Positions 34,362-43,808 are shown, numbered from the stretch's first letter. The stretch is DNA of 64,000 nt from Sulfuritalea sp. (GCA_016708585.1 JADJFK010000002.1:1-64000); one strand, 5' to 3'. A program made the numbers and translations. Notes: generated from the letters alone by a model not told the origin.

Positions 34362-34661
34362 TTACTTCTTGGCGGCCGGCGCGTCAGCCTTCTTGGCTTC
34401 CATGCCGGACATGCCGGACATGCCCTTCTGGTCGGCCTTCGGAGCGTCAGCCTTCTTTTCCTTCTTTTCCTTCTTTTCCTTCTTAGCATCCATGCCGGAC
34501 ATGCCTTCCATGCCCTTCTGGTCCTTCTTGGCTTCCATGCCGGACATGCCCTTCTGGGCAGCAGGAGCAGCGGCCGGAGCGGCAGCCGGCTTGGCGGCAT
34601 CAGCAGCGAAAGCGGAGGTGGCGACCAGGCCAGCAAACAGGGTAACGAGAAGCTTGTTCAT
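34362..34661 (-). CDS. Exported Met/Lys-rich repeat protein
   Basis: A 99-residue protein with a clear signal peptide (MNKLLVTLFAGLVATSAFA) followed by a low-complexity mature part. It is built from variants of KGMSGMEAKK, three full or partial copies, plus an EKKEKKEKK block and A/P-rich spacers. Nothing predicts a globular fold. Closely spaced Met residues can bind copper(I) or silver, and Lys-rich tails bind anionic polymers; both are only suggestions. A GGAAA site precedes the ATG, nine bases after rluE, so it is cotranscribed. Confidence 0.75.
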   Translation of the reverse strand: MNKLLVTLFAGLVATSAFAADAAKPAAAPAAAPAAQKGMSGMEAKKDQKGMEGMSGMDAKKEKKEKKEKKADAPKADQKGMSGMSGMEAKKADAPAAKK

Positions 34662-34670
34662 AGTGTTTCC

Positions 34671-35300
34671 TTATCTAAGTTTAGGTAGAGTGTTGATAAC
34701 ACCACGATTTTTCGAGGCGTTAGGGACATTAACGCGCCGCCTGGCATCCGGTTGACCTGACAAGTCAAGTTCGCGCCACTGTCCAGCCCGGAGCCCTTCC
34801 AGTGTCCAGTCGCCCACCGCCCAGCGGATCAGGCGCAGGGTAGGAAAGCCGACTTTTGCCGTCATGCGCCTGACCTGGCGGTTCTTGCCTTCCCGCAGGA
34901 CGATTTCCAGCCAACTTGTCGGAATTGCCGCGCGATACCGGACCGGCGGGTTGCGCTCCCAAAGCCCGGGTGGTTCGGGAACAAGGCTGGCCTGACACGG
35001 CCGGGTTCGAAAATCGCCCAAATCCACCCCCGTGCTTAATTGCCGGAGGGCTTCGTCCGTCGCCAGCCCTTCGACCTGGACACGATAGGTCTTCGCCAGC
35101 TTGTGGCGGGGGTCGGCAATCCTTGCCTGCTGGGCCCCGTCGTCCGTCAATACCACCAGACCTTCGGAATCGGCATCCAGCCGGCCGGCCGCATAGACCT
35201 TGGGAATTGGAATGAAGTCCGCCAGCGTCGGACGCCCGTCAGGATCGGTGAACTGGGTCAGCACACCATACGGCTTGTTGAACAGTATGAGGCGGCTCAA
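34671..35300 (-). CDS. rluE: 23S rRNA pseudouridine synthase, RluE-like
   Basis: A 209-residue RsuA/RluE-family synthase. The catalytic aspartate is in GRLDADSEGL. NKPYGVLTQFTD at the N-terminus and the basic EGKNRQVRRMTAKVGFPTLRLIR motif are typical. It lacks an S4 domain, as RluE does; RluE modifies U2457 of 23S rRNA. The start overlaps the aceK stop (ATGA), so the two are coupled. Confidence 0.9.
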   Translation of the reverse strand: MSRLILFNKPYGVLTQFTDPDGRPTLADFIPIPKVYAAGRLDADSEGLVVLTDDGAQQARIADPRHKLAKTYRVQVEGLATDEALRQLSTGVDLGDFRTRPCQASLVPEPPGLWERNPPVRYRAAIPTSWLEIVLREGKNRQVRRMTAKVGFPTLRLIRWAVGDWTLEGLRAGQWRELDLSGQPDARRRVNVPNASKNRGVINTLPKLR

Positions 35301-37069
35301 ACCGTTTGGCCACCACCGAAAACATTGCAGAAGCGCAGCGAGTCGGGATAGGGGAAGAAGTCCTGCATCGCGCCCCGGCGGATCTGTTCCTGCGTGTTCT
35401 GCCAGAACCCGGCATCGAAGAGATCGGCGTGGTAGCGCATGAAAGCGTCCCGGATATTGTCCGAAACCAGAAGGAAAGTCTCGAATTCTTCGGGAAACAC
35501 GTCCATTCTGGAAACAGAGTACCAGGCTTCACCCGACATTTCCGCCTCGAAGTTCGGCGGTGGCGGTATGCGCCGGAACTTGCAATCGGTCATGTATTCG
35601 ATTTCGTCGTAATCGTAGAACACCACCCGACCGTAACGGGTGACGCCAAAGTTCTTCCACAGCAGGTCACCCGGAAAAATATTGGCAATCGCCAGTTCGC
35701 GGATCGCATTGCCGTATTCGCGCACGACTTCCTCCACCAGGTCGTCGCGCCCTGCCTTCTCGACCTTCTCGAGGTAAAGGTTGAGCGGCTCCATGCGCCG
35801 CTCGATGTAGAGGTGCTTGATGATCAGGTCGTCGCCGTCTTCTTCGATCAGCGAGGGGACCTCTTTGTACAACTCGGCTATCAGCTCCTGCGAAAATCGG
35901 CTGCGCGGCAAGGCAACCTTGGAGAACTCCAGCGTGTCGGCCATGCGACCGACGCGATCCACCTGCTTCACCAGCTGGTACTTGCGTCGCACCGTTTCGT
36001 GATCAACCTCCTTCGAACTGCCGAATACGTCCTTGATGACCTTGAACACATAGGGGTAGGACGGCAGGGTGAAAACCAGCATGACGAGCCCACGGATGCC
36101 AGGGGCGACAATGAACTGGTCCGCGGAATGATGCAGGTGGAAGATCAGGTCGCGAAAGAACATGGTCTTGCCCTGCTTGCCCAGCCCGAGCATGGTGTAG
36201 AGCTCCGAACGCGGCTTGTTGGGCATGATCGAGCGCAGGAACTGGACATAGCCGGAAGGCACTTCCATGTCGACCATGAAGTAGGCACGCGACAGGGAAA
36301 ACAGGACGCCGATCCGCCAGGCATCGAGGATCACGGTATCAAGATAGAGCTTGCCGTCCGGTGAATGAAGCACCGGAACCGCAAAGGGATACTCGACAGC
36401 CCCGTTGACCGCCTTGCCGATCACGTAGGCGCCCTTGTTGCGGTAGAAGGCCGAGTTGAGCACCTGTATCTGCAGGTTGGCCTCGCGCGCCGGAATCGTG
36501 CCGAGCTGGGATCCGATGCCGCGCAGGACGAAATCGACGTCGCGATCCAGGTCCTCGAACTCACGGGCCCATGCGAAGTCGAGGAAAACCTGGCGTATCG
36601 AAGCGCGGAAACCCGCCTGGTTGGGGTAGTAACAGCGATAGGTTGGCGGATCGGATTCTATGTATTCGGTGGAAACCGCCGGACGGACGAAAATGAAATC
36701 GTTGTGGAAATAGGTGCGATGCAGGATCTGGCAGAACACCGAATTGAAGAAAGTTTCCGCCAATTCGGGCTGCTTGTGGTTGGTCAGCAGGCCGATGAAC
36801 TGGAGCTTGGCCTGCTGCCAGACGGCGTCGCTCAAATCATCCGCATGAAACTCGCGGTGCAAGCGTTCGGTCGTCTCCCTGACGCGATCATCGTAGAACT
36901 GGATCCGGTCGCGCACCGCCTGCTGGACCTCCTGCCAGCGCGCCTCCTCGAAACGCCGCTTGGCAAGGGCAGAACTCTCGTGAAAGAGACGATAGTGCCT
37001 GTTGAAGCCGTCGACCAAAACCTTGGCAATGGATTCGGCGATCAGGTCGTCAGCGGCTCCGGCGGACAT
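35297..37069 (-). CDS. aceK: Isocitrate dehydrogenase kinase/phosphatase
   Basis: A 590-residue bifunctional enzyme that phosphorylates and inactivates dimeric isocitrate dehydrogenase, sending isocitrate to the glyoxylate shunt, and reverses this when needed. The conserved ATP loop LGLGKQGKTMFFRDL and VFYDYDEIEYMTDCKFR are present. I chose the ATG at 37069 (MSAGAADDLIAESIA); 39 upstream in-frame residues look unconserved. It is divergent from its substrate gene icd, with aceA and aceB 5-10 kb further on. Confidence 0.96.
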   Translation of the reverse strand: MSAGAADDLIAESIAKVLVDGFNRHYRLFHESSALAKRRFEEARWQEVQQAVRDRIQFYDDRVRETTERLHREFHADDLSDAVWQQAKLQFIGLLTNHKQPELAETFFNSVFCQILHRTYFHNDFIFVRPAVSTEYIESDPPTYRCYYPNQAGFRASIRQVFLDFAWAREFEDLDRDVDFVLRGIGSQLGTIPAREANLQIQVLNSAFYRNKGAYVIGKAVNGAVEYPFAVPVLHSPDGKLYLDTVILDAWRIGVLFSLSRAYFMVDMEVPSGYVQFLRSIMPNKPRSELYTMLGLGKQGKTMFFRDLIFHLHHSADQFIVAPGIRGLVMLVFTLPSYPYVFKVIKDVFGSSKEVDHETVRRKYQLVKQVDRVGRMADTLEFSKVALPRSRFSQELIAELYKEVPSLIEEDGDDLIIKHLYIERRMEPLNLYLEKVEKAGRDDLVEEVVREYGNAIRELAIANIFPGDLLWKNFGVTRYGRVVFYDYDEIEYMTDCKFRRIPPPPNFEAEMSGEAWYSVSRMDVFPEEFETFLLVSDNIRDAFMRYHADLFDAGFWQNTQEQIRRGAMQDFFPYPDSLRFCNVFGGGQTV

Positions 37070-37232
37070 GGTGGATATCTCATTTAGCTCAAGCTCCACA
37101 ATTCTAACAGCGGGTACCGCACGATTCGAAGCTGGCCGACGACTGCAGTGCGGTGCGCTTTTGGAGGATAATCGCATGCGATTCATCGCGCATTACTTTC
37201 GATTCCCGACAACCATAAACAACGGAGCAGGC

Positions 37233-38462
37233 ATGAGCACTTCCCTGATCAAGGTTCCCGCACAAGGCCAGAAAATCGTTCCGGGCCAGCCGATTCCCGA
37301 CAATCCCGTGATCCCCTTCATCGAGGGCGATGGCATCGGCGTGGACATCACGCCAGTAATGCAGAAGGTGGTCGATGCCGCGGTACAGAAGTCCTACGGC
37401 GGCAAGCGCAGGATTTCATGGATGGAAGTTTATGCGGGCGAGAAGGCGACCCGCCTTTATGGACCTGATGTCTGGCTGCCGGCCGAGACAATCACCGCGT
37501 GCAAGGACTATTCCGTATCCATCAAGGGTCCGCTGACCACCCCTGTGGGAGGAGGCATCCGCTCGCTCAATGTCGCATTGCGCCAGGAGATGGACCTTTA
37601 CCAGTGCGTACGGCCGGTGCGCTACTTCAAAGGCATCCCCTCGCCGCTGAAGGATCCGAGCAAGACTGACATGGTCATCTTCCGCGAAAACACGGAAGAT
37701 ATTTACTGCGGCGTTGAGTGGCAAGCGGAAACTCCGGCAGCACGCAAGGTGGTCAAGTTCCTCCAAGAAGAAATGGGTGTCACCAAAATTCGCTTTCCGG
37801 GGACTTCGGGCATCGGCATCAAGCCAGTTTCGCGGGAAGGCACCGAGCGTCTGGTCCGTGCGGCGATCAAGTACGCGATTGCCAACAAGCGCAAGTCGGT
37901 CACCATCGTGCACAAGGGTAACATCATGAAATTCACGGAGGGCGCATTCCGTGACTGGGGTTATGCGCTGGCGAAAAATGAGTTCGGCGGCGTGGAAATC
38001 GACGGCGGCCCCTGGCTAACGCTACCCAATGGCATCGTGATCAAGGATGCCATCGCCGACGCATTTCTACAGCAGATCCTTTTGCGTCCGGCCGAGTACG
38101 ACGTCATCGCCACGCTCAACCTCAACGGCGACTACATTTCCGATGCACTGGCGGCTCAGGTCGGCGGGATAGGTATCGCCCCCGGGGCAAACATCTCGGA
38201 TCTCTATGCCTGCTTCGAGGCAACACACGGCACGGCGCCAAAATATGCCGGCAAGGATTATGTGAACCCGGGATCGCTGATTCTCTCCGCGGAAATGATG
38301 CTGCGCCACATGGGCTGGACCGAGGCCGCGGACCTCATCATCAAGTCGATGGAAGCCGCCATCGGCGACAAGGTCGTGACCTACGACTTCGCCCGGTTGA
38401 TGGAAGGTGCAAAGGAAGTGAAGTGCTCTGCGTTCGGACAGGCAATGATCGATCGCATGTAA
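37233..38462 (+). CDS. icd: Isocitrate dehydrogenase [NADP+], dimeric, AceK-regulated type
   Basis: A 409-residue enzyme of the E. coli type. The substrate-site phosphorylation serine sits in TTPVGGGIRSLNVALRQEMD at about residue 111, matching E. coli Ser113. FRENTEDIYCGVEW and ATHGTAPKYAGKDYVNPGS are further signatures. The ATG at 37233 follows CGGAG. It stands opposite aceK. The window also encodes a monomeric isozyme, so NADPH and 2-oxoglutarate supply could continue when this enzyme is phosphorylated. Confidence 0.97.
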   Translation: MSTSLIKVPAQGQKIVPGQPIPDNPVIPFIEGDGIGVDITPVMQKVVDAAVQKSYGGKRRISWMEVYAGEKATRLYGPDVWLPAETITACKDYSVSIKGPLTTPVGGGIRSLNVALRQEMDLYQCVRPVRYFKGIPSPLKDPSKTDMVIFRENTEDIYCGVEWQAETPAARKVVKFLQEEMGVTKIRFPGTSGIGIKPVSREGTERLVRAAIKYAIANKRKSVTIVHKGNIMKFTEGAFRDWGYALAKNEFGGVEIDGGPWLTLPNGIVIKDAIADAFLQQILLRPAEYDVIATLNLNGDYISDALAAQVGGIGIAPGANISDLYACFEATHGTAPKYAGKDYVNPGSLILSAEMMLRHMGWTEAADLIIKSMEAAIGDKVVTYDFARLMEGAKEVKCSAFGQAMIDRM

Positions 38463-38474
38463 TTGCAAATTGCG

Positions 38475-38511
38475 AAAAAACAAAGCCCGCCAAACGGCGG
38501 GCTTTGTTTTT
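38475..38511. terminator. Bidirectional terminator between icd and cspA
   Basis: AACAAAGCCCGCC-aaac-GGCGGGCTTTGTT with A and T runs on both sides, between convergent genes. Confidence 0.93.
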
Positions 38512-38549
38512 CCGGAGCCGGGTTACCCGACAACCGGGAGCTTCAACAA

Positions 38550-38753
38550 TCAGGGCTTCTGAATGTTCGACGCCTGCTTGCCCTTGGGACCCTGCACCAC
38601 GTCAAAAGTCACCTTCTCGCCTTCCTTCAGCGACTTGAAGCCTGCCATGTTGATGGCGGAGAAGTGCGCGAACAGATCCTCGCTGCCGTCATCCGGGGTG
38701 ATGAAGCCAAAACCCTTGGCGTCGTTGAACCACTTAACAGTACCAGTTGCCAT
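38550..38753 (-). CDS. cspA: Cold-shock protein, CspA family
   Basis: A 67-residue single cold-shock domain with RNP1 (KGFGFI) and RNP2-like (DLFAHF) motifs, opening MATGTVKWFNDAKGFGFITP. It binds single-stranded RNA or DNA and acts as an RNA chaperone. The upstream region suggests a leader of nearly 200 bases, as for cold-inducible members. Whether this copy is cold-induced or constitutive is not shown by the sequence. Confidence 0.96.
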   Translation of the reverse strand: MATGTVKWFNDAKGFGFITPDDGSEDLFAHFSAINMAGFKSLKEGEKVTFDVVQGPKGKQASNIQKP

Positions 38754-39117
38754 GTAACTTTTTCCTTAATCAAAAACGAACGAATCGGCCACCGCTGCGG
38801 GCTGCAAAACACCGCACCCCGGCCGGGGCATGTCGAGACTCAAGTTCGGAATAGCAGAGGGGGCCAAGCGGCGATTCAGAGGAACTGCGATTGGACAGTC
38901 TGTGAGAGGACCGTAGGTCACTGCGGAGGAACCTGAACTAAACACGTTTCGCGTTTTACGCACATTGTCAAGCAGCGTCAACAACTTTTTATGTTGCAAC
39001 GCACATCACCATCTCCTTGAATACCTCCCGATCAGCCCAAAATGAGACGGCATCGGAGCGCTAATCCCCTCTTTTTCGAAGTGTTGAACTCCGACTGAAT
39101 CACATTAGAATCGAGTC
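38754..39117. promoter_or_regulatory. cspA leader and divergent cspA/clpS promoters
   Basis: This 364-base gap has no gene. On the minus strand TTGACG (38976-38981), a 17-bp spacer and TAAAAC (38953-38958) are a candidate cspA promoter, giving a leader of about 190 bases. On the plus strand TTGAAC (39084-39089), a 16-bp spacer and TAGAAT (39106-39111) form a clpS promoter whose transcript should start at or next to the clpS ATG. The middle is otherwise unremarkable. Confidence 0.55.
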
Positions 39118-39441
39118 ATGGTTACACGCAAGCAAGTCGGGCCGGAGGGTGGTGCCGCATTGGCACCAGAGCAGAGTCGCACCAAGCCACCGCCCATGTT
39201 TAAAGTGCTGCTTCTCAACGACGACTTCACGCCAATGGACTTCGTCGTTGTCGTACTGGAGAAATTCTTTGGCTTGTCGCGCGAGCAGTCGACTCAGGTC
39301 ATGCTCAAGGTACACCGTGAGGGCAAGGGCGCCTGTGGCGTGTATCCCCAGGACGTCGCGGCGACAAAGGTTGAGCAGGTAAGCGAGTATTCGCGTCGGC
39401 ACCAGCATCCGCTGGCTTGCGTGATGGAGGAAGACAGATGA
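39118..39441 (+). CDS. clpS: ATP-dependent Clp protease adaptor ClpS
   Basis: A 107-residue adaptor that delivers N-degron substrates to ClpAP. The binding-pocket motif LLNDDFTPMDFVV and VHREGKGACGVYPQDVAATK are intact. There is no Shine-Dalgarno sequence, and the -10 box ends six bases before the ATG, so a leaderless message is likely. The stop overlaps the clpA start (ATGA). Confidence 0.95.
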   Translation: MVTRKQVGPEGGAALAPEQSRTKPPPMFKVLLLNDDFTPMDFVVVVLEKFFGLSREQSTQVMLKVHREGKGACGVYPQDVAATKVEQVSEYSRRHQHPLACVMEEDR

Positions 39442-41712
39442 TTGCCCAGGAACTTGAAGTCAGCTTGCACATGGCGTTTGTCGAGGCCCGCCAAAAGCGC
39501 CACGAGTTCATCACTGTCGAGCATCTGCTGCTGGCGCTGTTGGACAATCCATCCGCGGCGGAAGTCTTGCGTGCCTGCGCCGCCGACATCGAAGGCCTGC
39601 GCAAGGAGTTGCTGACCTTCATCAACGACCACACGCCGACCGTTGCGGGCAGCGAGGAGATCGATACGCAACCGACGCTCGGCTTCCAGCGCGTGATCCA
39701 GCGCGCCATCCTCCATGTACAGTCGTCCGGGAAAAAGGAAGTCACCGGGGCCAACGTCCTGATCGCCATTTTTGGCGAAAAGGACTCCCATGCCGTGTTT
39801 TTCCTGCAACGGCAGAACATAACGCGGCTCGATGTGGTGAATTTCATTTCCCACGGCATCACCAAGACTCCCCAGCTCCGTGGCAGGGAAGAACCGGCTG
39901 AAACGGAGGCCGAGTCGCAGGAAAAGGGGGGGGCGCTCGAAAGCTTCACGCAGAACCTGAACCAGCTTGCCTTGACCGGCAAGATCGACCCGCTGATCGG
40001 GCGCGACAAGGAACTGGAGCGTGTGATCCAGACACTCTGCCGTCGCCGCAAGAACAATCCCCTGTTGGTAGGCGAAGCCGGCGTCGGCAAGACCGCGATC
40101 GCCGAGGGGCTTGCGCGGCACATCGTCGAAGGTCGCGTGCCGGAGATCCTCGCCAACGCCACGGTGTATTGCCTGGACATGGGCGCCCTGCTTGCCGGTA
40201 CCAAGTATCGCGGCGATTTCGAACAGCGTCTGAAGGGCGTTCTGAAGCAGCTCGCGGACAACCCGAACGCGATTCTTTTCATCGACGAAATACATACGCT
40301 GATCGGAGCCGGCGCAGCATCCGGCGGCACCATGGACGCTTCCAACCTGCTCAAGCCCGCGTTGTCATCCGGCGCGCTGAAGTGCATCGGCGCGACGACC
40401 TACACCGAGTTCCGCGGCGTGTTCGAAAAGGACCACGCACTGTCCCGCCGGTTCCAGAAGGTCGACGTCAATGAGCCCTCCGTGGGCGAGACAGTCTCCA
40501 TTCTGCGTGGTCTGAAGTCGCGCTTCGAAGAGCATCACGGTGTCAAATATTCCGCTGCCGCGATATCCAGCGCGGCGGAACTTTCCGCCAAGTACATCAA
40601 CGACCGGCACCTGCCCGACAAGGCCATCGACGTGATCGACGAGGCCGGTGCCGCGCAGCGTATCCTGCCCAAATCGAAGCAGAAGAAGACCATCGGCAAG
40701 CTGGAGATCGAGGATATCGTGGCGAAGATCGCCCGCATCCCGCCGCAGCATGTGTCGGCGGATGACCGTTCAGCACTGAAAAACCTGGATCGCGACCTGA
40801 AGAACATGGTGTTCGGCCAGGACGCCGCCATCGATGCCCTCGCGACAGCGATCAAGATGTCACGCTCGGGACTTGGTGACCCGCAGAAGCCTATCGGCTG
40901 CTTCCTGTTCTCGGGGCCGACCGGTGTCGGCAAGACGGAAGTCGCTCGCCAACTGGCCTATGGGATGGGTATAGAACTGATCCGCTTCGACATGTCGGAG
41001 TACATGGAGCGCCACGCCGTGAGCCGCCTGATCGGCGCGCCACCCGGCTATGTCGGTTTCGACCAGGGCGGCTTGCTGACCGAGGCCGTCACCAAGAAGC
41101 CGCATGCGGTGCTGCTGCTCGACGAAATCGAAAAGGCACATCCGGAAGTATTCAACATCCTGCTCCAGGTGATGGACCATGGCACGCTGACCGACAACAA
41201 CGGACGCAAGGCCGATTTCCGCAACGTGGTGATCGTCATGACCACCAATGCCGGCGCCGAGGCCCTGCAAAAAACCAGCATCGGCTTCACCACCAACAAG
41301 GGCCAGGGCGACGAAATGGCCGACATCAAGCGCATGTTCTCGCCCGAGTTCCGCAACCGGCTGGATGCGATCATTTCCTTCCGCGCGCTCGACGCCGAGA
41401 TCATCCTGCGGGTGGTCGACAAGTTCCTGATGCAGCTCGAGGGCCAGTTGCACGAAAGGAAGGTCGAGGCCATCTTCACCGATGCCCTTGCGTGCCTGGC
41501 TGGCCGAGAAGGGATTCGATCCGCTGATGGGTGCGCGCCCGATGGCGCGCCTGATCCAGGATACGATCCGCTCGGCGCTCGCCGACGAATTGCTGTTCGG
41601 ACGGCTGGTGCATGGCGGCCGCGTGACCATCGATATCGACGACCAGGAAAAAGTCAAGCTCGGCTTCGATGAAGTAGCTAACGCTGCGCCCGTTCCCTCG
41701 CCGCTGGGGTAA
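39438..41712 (+). pseudogene. clpA: ATP-dependent Clp protease ATP-binding subunit ClpA, single-base frameshift
   Basis: The AAA+ unfoldase that feeds ClpP. It has the N-domain, the first ATPase (GEAGVGKTAIAEG, LFIDEIHTLIGAG) and the second (SGPTGVGKTEVARQL, LLLDEIEKAHPEVFN). At 41488-41489 one extra T in GCCCTTGCGT shifts the frame; the expected ending RAWLAEKGFDPLMGARPMARL continues in the next frame to a stop at 41712. As read, the protein ends at 41672 with about 60 abnormal residues, losing the final D2 small domain. Span 2275 bases = 758 codons + 1. It may be a sequencing error; the gene is otherwise perfect. Confidence 0.9.
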
Positions 41713-41730
41713 TCCGCGGCGATTACCATC

Positions 41731-41755
41731 ACGGGCCTGACGGCCCGTTTTTTTT
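41731..41755 (+). terminator. clpA terminator
   Basis: ACGGGCC-tga-CGGCCCGT followed by seven or more T, 18 bases past the clpA stop. Confidence 0.9.
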
Positions 41756-41768
41756 GGATGATATTTCC

Positions 41769-42248
41769 ATGACGTATCTCACTACAGATCTTTGCGATGC
41801 CCACGAAGACACGGTCCGCGTCGTCGAGCCGATGTTCAGCAGCTTCGGCGGCCGCGATTCCTTCCACGGGAAAATCGCTACCCTGAAGCTGTTCGAGGAC
41901 AACACGCTGGTGCGCAAAACCCTTGATTGTCCGGGTGACGGGCGCGTCCTGGTCATCGACGGCGGGGGCAGCCTCAGGCGTGCCCTGGTCGGAGATCAGC
42001 TGGCTGCACTGGCGGTGAAAAATGGCTGGACCGGCATCGTCGTATACGGCTGCATCCGCGACTCGCGGGCCATCGGCGAGATGGATATCGGCGTGTTTGC
42101 GCTCGACACGCACCCGATGAAGACACGCAAGCTGAATACCGGAGAAACCGAACTGCCCGTTAATTTCGGTGGCGTGACCTTCACACCGGGGGAGTGGCTG
42201 TATGCCGATGAGGATGGAGTGATCGTGAGCGCCACCGCCCTCCACTAA
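41769..42248 (+). CDS. rraA: RraA-family protein (RNase E regulator / aldolase fold)
   Basis: A 159-residue RraA-like protein: MTYLTTDLCDAHEDTVRVVEP, VIDGGGSLRRALVGDQLA and the conserved GIVVYGCIRDS with the Arg-Asp pair used by class II aldolase relatives. E. coli RraA binds RNase E; other members are 4-hydroxy-4-methyl-2-oxoglutarate aldolases, and sequence alone does not decide. The preceding terminator supports the ATG at 41769. The stop codon lies inside a small palindrome that begins the aceA control region. Confidence 0.88.
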   Translation: MTYLTTDLCDAHEDTVRVVEPMFSSFGGRDSFHGKIATLKLFEDNTLVRKTLDCPGDGRVLVIDGGGSLRRALVGDQLAALAVKNGWTGIVVYGCIRDSRAIGEMDIGVFALDTHPMKTRKLNTGETELPVNFGGVTFTPGEWLYADEDGVIVSATALH

Positions 42249-42421
42249 GACTAAGTCTTATATAAAACATATATCAGCAAAAGAATTTTATTCGTAATCC
42301 AATACTACTTTTTGAATTGTGAAATATTATTTCTATCGCCATGTAAAATATGTAAAAAAAATTACATCAAGTCTTATATAAGACTATTGCTGCAACGCAA
42401 AATCCTCTTTATACTGTCGTT
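42247..42421 (+). promoter_or_regulatory. aceA control region with paired palindromic operators
   Basis: An AT-rich stretch unlike its surroundings. The perfect palindrome AGTCTTATATAAGACT (42370-42385) ends one base before a promoter TTGCTG (42387-42392), 17-bp spacer, TATACT (42410-42415). An imperfect copy AGTCTTATATAAAAC (42254-42268), joined to AAGACTAAGTCTT (42247-42259), lies 116 bases upstream. Two sites about 11 helical turns apart suggest an activator or a looping regulator. Confidence 0.7.
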
Positions 42422-42474
42422 GTCGCTCCTCTCCGGAGCACCCCTTTTCGACAACCCCTGCAAGAGGATTCATC

Positions 42475-43785
42475 ATGACTGATCGCAAAGCACAAGCCGC
42501 CGCCCTGGCCAAGGACTGGGCCGAAAACCCGCGCTGGAAGGGCATCAAGCGCGGTTACAGCGCCGAAGATGTGGTTCGCCTGCGCGGCACCTTCCCGATC
42601 GAGCACACGCTGGCCAAGCGGGGCGCCGAGAAGCTCTGGTCGCTGGTCAACGGCTCGGCCAAAAAAGGTTACGTCAATGCCTTCGGCGCAATCTCTGCCG
42701 GCCAGGCCATGCAGCAGGCGAAAGCCGGTCTTGAGGCTGTCTATCTTTCCGGCTGGCAGGTCGCTGCCGACGGCAACACCTCCGAGACCATGTACCCCGA
42801 CCAGTCGCTGTATGCCTACGACTCGGTGCCGACCATGGTCCGCCGCATCAACAACACCTTCAAACGCGCCGATGAAATCCAGTGGTCGCGCGGCATCGAC
42901 CCGGAAAGCAAGGAATTCATCGACTACTTCCTGCCGATCGTAGCCGACGCGGAAGCCGGTTTCGGCGGCGTGCTGAACGCCTTCGAACTGATGAAGAACA
43001 TGATTACGGCAGGCGCCGCCGGCGTGCATTTCGAAGACCAGCTCGCTGCGGTCAAGAAGTGCGGCCACATGGGCGGCAAGGTGCTGGTGCCGACCAACGA
43101 AGCCGTCGAGAAGCTGATCGCCGCGCGCTTCGCCGCCGACACCATGGGCGTGCCGACCATCATCCTGGCCCGCACCGATGCCGAAGCCGCCAACCTGCTG
43201 ACCTCGGACCATGATGCCAACGACAAGCCCTTCGTCACCGGCGAGCGCACGCCGGAAGGCTTCTATCGCGTCAAGAACGGCCTCGAGCAGTCGATCAGCC
43301 GCGGCGTCGCCTACGCCCCGTATGCCGACCTGGTCTGGTGCGAGACCGGCAAGCCCGACCTCGGCTTCGCCCGCGAGTTCGCACAAGCCGTGCAAGCCGC
43401 TTCCCCCGGCAAGCTGCTGTCCTACAACTGCTCGCCCTCCTTCAACTGGAAGAAGAACCTCGACGACAAGACCATCGCCAAGTTTCAGGACGAACTCGCC
43501 GCGATGGGCTACAAGTACCAGTTCATCACGCTGGCCGGCATCCACATCAACTGGTTCCAGACCTTCCAGTTCGCCCACGCCTACGCCCGCGGCGAAGGCA
43601 TGAAGCACTACGTCGACATGGTGCAGGAACCCGAGTTCGCCGCGCGCGACAAGGGCTACACCTTCGTTTCGCACCAGCAGGAAGTGGGCGTCGGCTATTT
43701 CGATGATGTCACCACCGTGATCCAGGGCGGTGCCTCATCGGTCACCGCGCTGCACGGGTCGACCGAGGAAGAGCAGTTCCACTAA
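42475..43785 (+). CDS. aceA: Isocitrate lyase
   Basis: A 436-residue enzyme that splits isocitrate into glyoxylate and succinate, first step of the glyoxylate shunt. The catalytic cysteine motif is KKCGHMGGKV, and the substrate loops are WQVAADGN and NCSPSFNWKKNL. The leader is about 53 bases. It lies 4 kb after icd/aceK and 2 kb before aceB, and is probably transcribed alone (own promoter and terminator). Confidence 0.97.
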   Translation: MTDRKAQAAALAKDWAENPRWKGIKRGYSAEDVVRLRGTFPIEHTLAKRGAEKLWSLVNGSAKKGYVNAFGAISAGQAMQQAKAGLEAVYLSGWQVAADGNTSETMYPDQSLYAYDSVPTMVRRINNTFKRADEIQWSRGIDPESKEFIDYFLPIVADAEAGFGGVLNAFELMKNMITAGAAGVHFEDQLAAVKKCGHMGGKVLVPTNEAVEKLIAARFAADTMGVPTIILARTDAEAANLLTSDHDANDKPFVTGERTPEGFYRVKNGLEQSISRGVAYAPYADLVWCETGKPDLGFAREFAQAVQAASPGKLLSYNCSPSFNWKKNLDDKTIAKFQDELAAMGYKYQFITLAGIHINWFQTFQFAHAYARGEGMKHYVDMVQEPEFAARDKGYTFVSHQQEVGVGYFDDVTTVIQGGASSVTALHGSTEEEQFH

Positions 43786-43808
43786 GCAATCCAGGCATCG
43801 CCTCACTC

